The notes under the pieces were generated by a model. That model had not been told where the DNA came from. It saw only the letters and a program-made list of their open reading frames with translations, and did not search any database. 57,954 nucleotides of DNA from Bacteroidia bacterium (GTDB lineage: Bacteria > Bacteroidota > Bacteroidia > Cytophagales > Cyclobacteriaceae). Positions within the stretch are counted from its first letter, which is position 1; every line of letters starts with the position of its first letter. Shown here piece by piece: positions 51,487 through 57,954 of the stretch. Made by a program: the position numbers and the translations under genes. Where the stretch lies: positions 1 through 57,954 of the forward strand of contig JAUIAO010000040.1 of assembly GCA_030425425.1 (NCBI GenBank), read 5' to 3'.

Positions 51487-53307
51487 TTAAGCAATTTGGT
51501 TGAACTTTGTATTGAGTGAATCTAACCCATAGGTTAGGAGGTGGATAGTTGCTTTGTGAATGTCATTACTAACATATTCTTCCCTAATACCTGCTTTACG
51601 TAGTAGTGTCCAATATGTGAGGTGTTTTTTTCCAGAAATCAACTCACGATATGCAATAATCAGCCTGCGCATTCTGTGTGCTTCTCTGGTTTCTGAGTGT
51701 TTAGAAAGAAATGCCATTGTTCTGGGTAACTTTTCATTGTTTTTTTGAAAAGTCGAATCAATTTTAGCTAGCCTAAGAAGAAGACTTCTAGATCTCCGCA
51801 CTTTAGGAGCATTCCTCCTTAAATTACTAAAAGTTGCTTGCAGATCGAGTAAGTATTTTTGATCACGTTCTATCCAGTTAATTCTTGGAGAGCTTTTGAT
51901 ACCTTTTTTAGGGTAGGATAGAGATAAAAGCCACTCTTTCTCATGCCTGTAGAGATACATATATAAAGACTGATTCAGCTTGCGCAATTCTGTAATACAA
52001 AGACTTTCATTCTCTTTGATATGATTCAACCATTTGTTCTTATGTGCAATACTATTGTCTAAATGCGTGGAGTATTTTTCATTTTTGTATAAGTATCGTT
52101 TTATAGTTTCAGGGGCAGTATCTAAAACTCTCGCAATTGATCTTAAGCTATATTTTAGGTTTATTAGTCTAGTGAGTTCCGTTTCCCATTTTTTCCCATG
52201 TTCCTTGACTCTAATAAAGTGTGTATTTTTCTCAAGGATATATGAAGAGGTGTATTGAAAGCCACATGAGCAAGTTACATATGTAATATTTCTTTTGGAT
52301 TTTCGATCTTTAATTGTTTTAAATGATGTTTTTGTATCCTTTCTATAATGCTTACAGACCGGATTCCTGCATGGATATGCGTTTGACTGTATTGGAATTC
52401 TTACCTTACTCGATTTCAAGTGTTCAAAGAAAGAATTTACTAACACATGACGAACCGGGTCAAATGAAGTTCTGTGTTTTCTTAAAATACTCTTCAACCA
52501 GCAGTTTGAATTAATAGAACTGACTTCTGATCTGAAATGTATCAGTGTTGATTTAGCAAAAAAATTTTCGAATTCATTATATATTCTGGACCAGTCAAGA
52601 GAATCTTGCCCTTTATTAAAGCCCAATTGCTTCATTTCCTCATTGTAAATGTAAGGTTCATCATAAGGCCAGGAGTTAAGGGGTTTTAGAGCAAGACTTT
52701 CCAATCTAGATGTTAGGCCAATTATTTCTTCATTGAAGAATGGGATAATTTTTTTGACACATAAATTAGATTGGTAGTCATACAAATCAATGAATAGATG
52801 CTTATTAATTGATTCATAGTTTAACATAACCTGATTAAGGAGTATTTTGTGTTCGGTGCAAATATTAACTGACGGAATCTGATGAGTCAATTTTAAGTAG
52901 GGTTCCCCATATAATTCGATTTGTTCATTTAGGCAAATTGGACAAAACCTAGGTGTCGACAATGGAGGAAAAGGCCCTGTGACAATTCCACACCTGGTAT
53001 GAATATCTCCTGATTTAATAAGCATTGAGTTCCATACTTTTCTTCGTCTATTTTCTGGGATGAATCGGGTGTAATATTGGAACAGCGTATGCCTATCTAT
53101 TAAATCTTCTGCAGTTTGATCTTTAATATTGATGTGTTTTGCCAGATGATGTATTCCACTTGGAAGGTCAAGCGTTGAACAAATAGTTGTTCTATCAAAA
53201 AGTCTTTTGAGGAGCTGTTTTGGTCCTTTGGTGCCCAGATAGCTGATATTTCTTGCAATGGTGCTATAGAGAATTTCGTCTGGATAAGGTTTAGACCAAT
53301 ATGACAA
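51487..53307 (-). CDS. tnsD: TnsD/TniQ-family target-site protein
   Basis: 606 residues. The TniQ domain begins at the N-terminus (PDEILYSTIARNISYLG), with LPSGIHHLAKHI and a zinc site CPICLNEQ ... CTEH (about 135-170). The long C-terminal half holds a second cysteine cluster (CRNPVCKHY, VTCSCGFQY) and helix-turn-helix-like segments (LINLKYSLRSIARVLD). Length is typical of TnsD rather than short TniQ. It should recognise the attachment site and recruit TnsC. The target is not known; the ridA junction at 77/78 makes ridA a candidate. It lies 5 bp after tnsC. Confidence 0.9.
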   Translation of the reverse strand: MSYWSKPYPDEILYSTIARNISYLGTKGPKQLLKRLFDRTTICSTLDLPSGIHHLAKHINIKDQTAEDLIDRHTLFQYYTRFIPENRRRKVWNSMLIKSGDIHTRCGIVTGPFPPLSTPRFCPICLNEQIELYGEPYLKLTHQIPSVNICTEHKILLNQVMLNYESINKHLFIDLYDYQSNLCVKKIIPFFNEEIIGLTSRLESLALKPLNSWPYDEPYIYNEEMKQLGFNKGQDSLDWSRIYNEFENFFAKSTLIHFRSEVSSINSNCWLKSILRKHRTSFDPVRHVLVNSFFEHLKSSKVRIPIQSNAYPCRNPVCKHYRKDTKTSFKTIKDRKSKRNITYVTCSCGFQYTSSYILEKNTHFIRVKEHGKKWETELTRLINLKYSLRSIARVLDTAPETIKRYLYKNEKYSTHLDNSIAHKNKWLNHIKENESLCITELRKLNQSLYMYLYRHEKEWLLSLSYPKKGIKSSPRINWIERDQKYLLDLQATFSNLRRNAPKVRRSRSLLLRLAKIDSTFQKNNEKLPRTMAFLSKHSETREAHRMRRLIIAYRELISGKKHLTYWTLLRKAGIREEYVSNDIHKATIHLLTYGLDSLNTKFNQIA

Positions 53308-53312
53308 TTTAT

Positions 53313-54836
53313 CTAATTTAAGATGTGATCAAACGTAGCAATTAAACCTAAACTCTTTAATTGATTATGGAGTGTTTCAAGGTTTTCAGTGTTACAATTT
53401 CTTAGGTCATTGTCTTTGAGGGAAACCTCCGGGGTCTTGCTATTCCCATCCGATTCTGAAGCTTCTGTAAAAGTATATTCATTAAATTCTTTAATTACTT
53501 CAAGGCATATTTCAGTATTTGTTAATGAATATCTTTTTTTAAGAAGTTCTTGAATTCTTGACAAAGAAAAGTCACTTGAGATATCATGGTTTTTAAGTTC
53601 ACGGCTAATTTCTTTAACACGATCATTAGAATTCTTGAAGTACTTTGGAATTCTTAAGTCTGAATCTACATTTGAATTATTTAATCTAAGGTTCTCAAAG
53701 GACTCCTTATCCAACCACATTTCAGAAGCAGCTTTATTAACTAATTCAAGAGTTATTGACTTTTTGTTTAACAAAAAGACCAATTTTTGTGTCAAAACAA
53801 AGAGTTTTACGGCTCGATCTGTTACTCCTTGACAATGGTCGTAAAAGAGGCTACTCCAGTTGGTTTCTTCATCAGCAAGCTCTTCTGTATATTGATATTT
53901 AAACAACTGTTTAATTAAAAGCGACCATTCTTTCTTTTCTGGAAATCTATCCCAAAGGATACTAGCTCCAGAACTGAATCTCCTTTTTAATCTTTGTTTA
54001 TCTGAGAATAGATCTAAGGCTTCTGGTGTTCCAACTATTAGAATTGAAATGTGCAATGTATTATCAAGATTGAGGAAAAAATTAAGCATCATTTCTGAAC
54101 CACCACTTTTAGCCTTACTTAAATGCTGAATTTCATCAATGATTAATAAACCAATACAATGAGACTTTACCAATTTGGCCATAGCACTAACACGATCATC
54201 TACAGTATCTCCTCTTTTGCAATATTCATATTGATATTTTTCATGAACAATATTGTCGAGCTCAATAAAAAAGGATTTACAGAGAGCTTTAATTGATCCA
54301 TCTTTCGGACATTCAATTCTTACAATCGGAACCTGAACGAAAGTTTCATACTCAGTCTCAATATGCCGCATGGCCCGAGGGAATAATGATGATCCTGTAT
54401 TTATTCCCGTCGTTTTCCCAATTCCTGTTATTCCAATAATTATTGAACTGTACGAAAATGTAGATTCGTAATTGTATTGAAATAGTTGAGTAAGGTTCCT
54501 ATAGTTAGTTCGCAGTTCTGATTTAATTGGATTCATCAATATATTTCTTTTGCAGTAGCTTGAAACAATTGAGGAATAGATTAAATCATAAATTTCATAC
54601 AGTTTTCTATTTGGAACCAGGAAATTTTCCCTTAATGAAGTATCAAGTAGCTTAACTCTAGTTAGCCAATCAAAACCCAAGACAAATTCTCTACTATATG
54701 GTTTTCTTCCCTTAATTACTTCATAGAATTGAGCAGAATTAACAGGTTCCGGCAAAGTTTCTATTAGAGGATTACCTTGATAAGCTGGATTAGAGGGTTT
54801 TTGCCTTTCTGCAGTGAATATAATGTTATTCTCCAT
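53313..54836 (-). CDS. tnsC: TnsC AAA+ ATPase
   Basis: 507 residues. Walker A is GITGIGKTTG (about 133-142), Walker B is CIGLLIIDEIQHLSKA, sensor region LHISILIVGTPEALDLF and an arginine-rich stretch KQRLKRRFSSGAS. TnsC forms ATP-bound filaments that link TnsD or TnsE targets to the TnsAB transposase. The C-terminal 150 residues are variable, as in other TnsC proteins that bind TnsA/TnsB. Its start overlaps tnsB by 11 bases. Confidence 0.93.
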   Translation of the reverse strand: MENNIIFTAERQKPSNPAYQGNPLIETLPEPVNSAQFYEVIKGRKPYSREFVLGFDWLTRVKLLDTSLRENFLVPNRKLYEIYDLIYSSIVSSYCKRNILMNPIKSELRTNYRNLTQLFQYNYESTFSYSSIIIGITGIGKTTGINTGSSLFPRAMRHIETEYETFVQVPIVRIECPKDGSIKALCKSFFIELDNIVHEKYQYEYCKRGDTVDDRVSAMAKLVKSHCIGLLIIDEIQHLSKAKSGGSEMMLNFFLNLDNTLHISILIVGTPEALDLFSDKQRLKRRFSSGASILWDRFPEKKEWSLLIKQLFKYQYTEELADEETNWSSLFYDHCQGVTDRAVKLFVLTQKLVFLLNKKSITLELVNKAASEMWLDKESFENLRLNNSNVDSDLRIPKYFKNSNDRVKEISRELKNHDISSDFSLSRIQELLKKRYSLTNTEICLEVIKEFNEYTFTEASESDGNSKTPEVSLKDNDLRNCNTENLETLHNQLKSLGLIATFDHILN

Positions 54837-56925
54837 CGAGTAGTTGCTCTATAAAATCGGTGTCATCTGGGAAGTCAAAATCATTATTTTTATTGATATT
54901 GATAACTTTGCCTTCCTTTGGTAGTGAATTTTCTAAGTGAGATTGTGTTCTCTTTACTTCTCTTTCTAGCGCCTTATTCTTCTCTCTTGCTTCAGTAAGT
55001 TTTTTCTTGCTGTTTGATTTCTTTGTTGAATTCTTCTTTTTTTCAGCTAAAATACCTTCGGCAAAGTCTTGTATTTCCAACTTAGATCTTATTCTTGCTT
55101 CTTTATCTTGAGAGCTTGAAAATGATCTCGCTTTGTTGAGGTTTTGTATTTCCCAAATGGATTTGTCGATGTATCCCGGGCTTTTTTGTTTATTTAAGAA
55201 ACACTCAATTATCTCGTCGTTATAAAACAAATAAATGCTATTCAAAGTATAGGGGTCGTATGCGAGCTCTAATTTTACTCCTTTATTTTGAGTTTTGATT
55301 TGTAAGTCCTTCAATTGTTTATGGAGGGGAACAGAATACCAAATTTTATTAAAATGTATGCCTTGTCTAGTGAGCCTTCCTTCACTTCTGGGAAACATTT
55401 TCTGTTTTAAATCGGCGATGTTGTTTGATCGGAGCTTCCCACCTCTATTTTTTATTCCCCAATTAAATACTTCTAGTGCTGTTGGTGAATACATGCCAAT
55501 ATTTATCATTTCAGGGTCTAGTGGATAATTTGAAAGATTTTCAAAATTATTTCTGTGAACAATTGATTTAACTACAATGGCAGTATATTCTCGTAGAGTA
55601 AATTTTGCAGTCCTCCTTGCCTTTGAAGCCCCACGTCGACCATCATTCTTCATTTTCAGACCAATATTTGGCGCAAGGTTTTTCAATTCAAGGTGAAGTA
55701 GATTGAAATGGTTCTCTATCATTCCTTTTAAATCAGGTCTGTAACTTTCTTTATTTTCGATATGAATCCCTAAATCACTTATTAGGTTATTCGAATTTTT
55801 CCCAATTAGTTCAACTCCACGATCAGCAACTATACTATAGGGGATATATTGAGAAGGCCAATCATCATTAGTAACATTGAAGTTTTTTATTGTGGAAAGT
55901 CTATTTCGTTTAAAGAAGTCTTCCTTATTTGTGAATGTATTGTAAAGTGCTTCGGAAGCCTGTGAATAAGATGGGTTTTCAAGAGTAATTAATAACCCCA
56001 TGTACATAGAGCTGAAAATATCACTGACTATATAGATAGTTGGGCAACCAATAGGCTCACCATCAATTTCAGATATTAATTCTACATCTCCTGGTGTGGA
56101 GTCAATTTGAAAAGTGCCTGGGGTGTCTACTGAGTTATATGAGGAACCCTCAATAGGACGCTTATCCTTATCATAAATAATATTGCCATTTCTAGAACGG
56201 GAATGCTCTTCAGGAGATACCCCTTTTTTTCCCCAATAGAGGAATTGAGTCTCGGAAGGTACTCCATCAAATCCTTTAGTTTCAAATGATTTACGAAGAT
56301 TTGTCCTGATAAAATTCAGAAAGGCACCCTTTTCTGTGGCATGAGGATTTCTAATCAAATGCTTTTTATATCCTTTCTGTATTTCCATTATCATCTCTTC
56401 AGTAAGAATCAATGGAGATTTTTTATCAATTCTTGGTCTTCCGTGAGTTGATCCAGAGAAGGTTTTTCTTTTCCCTTTTCCACCCGAATTATAATACTTG
56501 GGTATTATGCCATGTTTAGATTTACCATAATGCCAATATTTGAAAACGAGACGTTGCGTTTTTTGTCTTGAAACATTGTGAAGCTTAGCACATTCATTCA
56601 CCCTTTTATTAAAGTATTTTTTATTGAAGATTAATGGCTCATCTAACACTAACTCTTTTATAATTAGCCATGACTCTTCTACTATTTGGAGGGACTTTTC
56701 TTTTAGAGTATCTAAAGATCGAAATTGATCCGGTTCGGATAATAATTCAATTGACTTGCCGTCTCTTAGTTCATTGAATTCAAGGAATGAAATTTCAGTA
56801 GGAAATGATTTATTTTCCTTGTCTAACTTCACCCAAATAATTAAATCTAACTCTTGATCAAAGAATAGAATTCGATACTTGGAATTGTTATGCTGCCAAA
56901 TTTGATTTATTAATATGCTTGACAT
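54826..56925 (-). CDS. tnsB: TnsB DDE transposase
   Basis: 699 residues. N-terminal DNA-binding helices (about 90-200, with NVSRQKTQRLVFKYWHYG and a GRPRIDKKSP linker) are followed by an rve core. It has FQIDSTPGDVEL (first D), YSIVADRGVELIGK (second D) and RPDLKGMIENHFNLL (E). A Mu-type C-terminal beta-barrel follows, and then a Lys-rich coiled tail ending FPDDTDFIEQLLDGE that probably contacts TnsC. It cuts and joins the 3' ends and should bind the ATAAAAAAGTTTGAAC sites. It overlaps tnsA by 38 bases. Confidence 0.95.
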   Translation of the reverse strand: MSSILINQIWQHNNSKYRILFFDQELDLIIWVKLDKENKSFPTEISFLEFNELRDGKSIELLSEPDQFRSLDTLKEKSLQIVEESWLIIKELVLDEPLIFNKKYFNKRVNECAKLHNVSRQKTQRLVFKYWHYGKSKHGIIPKYYNSGGKGKRKTFSGSTHGRPRIDKKSPLILTEEMIMEIQKGYKKHLIRNPHATEKGAFLNFIRTNLRKSFETKGFDGVPSETQFLYWGKKGVSPEEHSRSRNGNIIYDKDKRPIEGSSYNSVDTPGTFQIDSTPGDVELISEIDGEPIGCPTIYIVSDIFSSMYMGLLITLENPSYSQASEALYNTFTNKEDFFKRNRLSTIKNFNVTNDDWPSQYIPYSIVADRGVELIGKNSNNLISDLGIHIENKESYRPDLKGMIENHFNLLHLELKNLAPNIGLKMKNDGRRGASKARRTAKFTLREYTAIVVKSIVHRNNFENLSNYPLDPEMINIGMYSPTALEVFNWGIKNRGGKLRSNNIADLKQKMFPRSEGRLTRQGIHFNKIWYSVPLHKQLKDLQIKTQNKGVKLELAYDPYTLNSIYLFYNDEIIECFLNKQKSPGYIDKSIWEIQNLNKARSFSSSQDKEARIRSKLEIQDFAEGILAEKKKNSTKKSNSKKKLTEAREKNKALEREVKRTQSHLENSLPKEGKVININKNNDFDFPDDTDFIEQLLDGE

Positions 56926-57730
56926 TATTCAATATTTCGATTGATTTCATATTATAGCTATTCGAAAATACACTTTCATTCATATCTACTTTAAGAATCT
57001 TTTTTCCAATTAAAATCTTAACAACTCTGAGACTTAGGCCTTCTTCAAATGCTAAATCTAGATCACTATTGTGACAATAATCAACCAGTCCACAGTTACC
57101 ATATTGGTCAATATTATTGATCATGTATTGATAAAATTGCTGGATTTTTGAAGTAGTAATCTTGTCTTGATGAAAATCAACAACAGAGTTATAGACACCA
57201 ATATAGTTTTTTATTAAGGCAGGGTTTTTTGGGGTTTCCTGATCAGTCATTAATTTCCATTGAATACCTTTTGATTCCCAGTATGTCTTTTCAATTTGAA
57301 ATAATTCTAACTGCCTTTCCGAAAGGTGATTCAGTGGCTTGAATGTGATCACTTCTTCACTTCCATCTCTATTAGTGATTAGAAAATCACTAGTTAATAC
57401 ATGGTTTTCTGAAACATGAGGGTATCTTATTCCTAAATCAAGGGCTATTTTTTTTGTGGTTGTTAATTCCAATGGGAACTGTTCTCGAATGTCAATTACA
57501 TTTTTATTGAGATCCAGCATCATAAAGACGAATCTTTCATAAGATGAAAGAAGATGATGTATTCGTTGAGTCTTTATGCCCAGTATTCTGTGTCCATTCC
57601 CTCGCATTTTCTGACCAGGGAAGCTAAGCTTAATTGACTCTCCAACTTGATGCCAAGGAATATAGTGATTTCCTATTCCAGTACCGCGTTTCTGTTTGAC
57701 TTTGGTTTCGTAACTGACGTGTCTGCCCAA
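56888..57730 (-). CDS. tnsA: TnsA endonuclease
   Basis: 280 residues. The nuclease domain shows LLSSYERFVFMMLDLNKNV with a following DIREQFPL, then VLTSDFLITNRDGSEEVI and the closing FKPLNHL, the E, D and K positions of the TnsA fold; the usual Q/E two before the lysine is threonine here. A winged-helix C-terminal part (QIEKTYWESKGIQWKLMTDQ onward) would bind TnsC. TnsA cuts the 5' strands, giving cut-and-paste movement. The start lies about 47 bp inside the innermost right-end repeat, so the promoter must overlap the end sites. Confidence 0.93.
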   Translation of the reverse strand: MGRHVSYETKVKQKRGTGIGNHYIPWHQVGESIKLSFPGQKMRGNGHRILGIKTQRIHHLLSSYERFVFMMLDLNKNVIDIREQFPLELTTTKKIALDLGIRYPHVSENHVLTSDFLITNRDGSEEVITFKPLNHLSERQLELFQIEKTYWESKGIQWKLMTDQETPKNPALIKNYIGVYNSVVDFHQDKITTSKIQQFYQYMINNIDQYGNCGLVDYCHNSDLDLAFEEGLSLRVVKILIGKKILKVDMNESVFSNSYNMKSIEILNNVKHINKSNLAA

Positions 57731-57776
57731 TAGAGTGAGATAAGATTATGATTAAATATAACCTAATCTTACGACT

Positions 57777-57841
57777 GTTCAAACTTTTTTATTTTTGTTC
57801 AGACTTTTTTATTTGGGTTCAAACTTTTTTATTTCGACACA
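57777..57841. repeat. Transposon right end with three TnsB-type sites
   Basis: Inverted copies of the left-end site lie at 57777-57792, 57797-57812 (one mismatch, GTTCAGAC) and 57817-57832, ending in GACACA at 57836-57841. Their closer spacing compared with the left end is like the asymmetric ends of Tn7. They overlap the region where the tnsA promoter must lie, so TnsB may repress its own operon. Confidence 0.9.
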
Positions 57842-57954
57842 CAGCAAGAGAAAAGGAGCGCTCAATAAAAACGGCCTATCCATGAACCTCAAGCACTTAG
57901 ATCCGGGTATCTATCTGGTCAATATCTCCAGAAAGGATTTTTATAAAACTTACA
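57842..57954 (+). pseudogene. Host gene tail: type IX secretion sorting domain
   Basis: From 57843 the frame reads SKRKGALNKNGLSMNL, then KHLDPGIYLVNISRK to the window end, which matches the T9SS type A C-terminal sorting domain (LxxLxPGxYxVxI pattern). The upstream part of the gene is not found next to the left transposon end, so this is either truncated or separated from its 5' part. It shows that the host has a type IX secretion system and belongs to the Bacteroidota. Confidence 0.75.

Larger units (their letters stand above)
78..57841. mobile_element. Tn7-like transposon with about 49 kb of cargo
   Basis: The left end begins TGTGTCTGTATAAAAAAG and the right end, read inward on the minus strand, begins TGTGTCGAAATAAAAAAG. 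Each end carries three copies of ATAAAAAAGTTTGAAC oriented the same way relative to its end, as expected of TnsB binding sites. A tnsABCD-tnsE-like operon occupies the last 8 kb and reads away from the right end. Everything between is cargo: a kinase/phosphatase signalling island, defence-like operons and a ridA copy. The five bases outside the ends are TCAGT on the left and CAGCA on the right, so no 5-bp target duplication is visible. Ends and core genes are seen directly; the exact terminal base is inferred from the TGTGTC/GACACA symmetry. Confidence 0.92.

Noticed and set aside
78-57841. CRISPR array or Cas genes as in CRISPR-associated Tn7 elements
   Set aside because: No regularly spaced repeats and no Cas-like protein; target selection appears to rely on TnsD and the TnsE-like protein.

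Overview
The window is almost entirely one very large Tn7-like transposon, about 57.8 kb at 78..57841, from an AT-rich member of the Bacteroidota. The phylum call rests on a type IX secretion C-terminal sorting domain in the right flank, a Fibrobacter-type paralogous domain, WG-repeat proteins and DUF4846 lipoproteins. Genus cannot be read from the sequence; Cytophagales-like is a guess. Both ends start TGTGTC and carry three copies of a 16-bp ATAAAAAAGTTTGAAC site in inverted orientation. A leftward core operon lies at the right end: TnsA, TnsB, TnsC, a TnsD/TniQ protein and a probable TnsE.

The left flank (1..77) is a host ridA gene cut at codon 7. The element carries a complete but synonymously diverged ridA at 49026..49403. 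The right flank encodes the tail of an unrelated T9SS-sorted protein, and no 5-bp target duplication is visible, so the two flanks do not look like one simple insertion site.

The cargo has two parts. Positions about 300..40500 form a signalling island. It holds five Hanks-type Ser/Thr kinases (three with WG-repeat sensor parts), one PP2C phosphatase and two FHA proteins, one fused to an ABC exporter. It also holds an ExbB/MotA-like plus ExbD-like pair with a DUF2135-like tail, an M48 and an S41 protease, many secreted or lipoprotein sensors with WG or WD40 repeats, and an ECF sigma factor with an anti-sigma protein. Nine transcription units in this island are preceded by the same two-box element, TGACAC-N12/13-GGTAT or GGAAT. 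One of these units is the operon that encodes the ECF sigma factor, which suggests a self-contained regulon. An IS3-family insertion at 30026..31397 splits a DUF4846 lipoprotein, and the left edge holds decayed duplicates. Two adjacent RelA/SpoT-type HD hydrolases sit between the IS and the S41 protease.

Positions about 40800..48900 look like a defence-type segment. It contains small RHH and XRE regulators and a tight three-gene operon of metallo-beta-lactamase fold protein, E2-like protein with SEC-C zinc motif, and membrane protein. It also contains a five-gene operon of sigma-like factor, Panacea-like protein, small protein and two predicted PD-(D/E)XK nucleases. I see no CRISPR array, tRNA or rRNA. 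All functions are read from motifs by eye; no database search was run.
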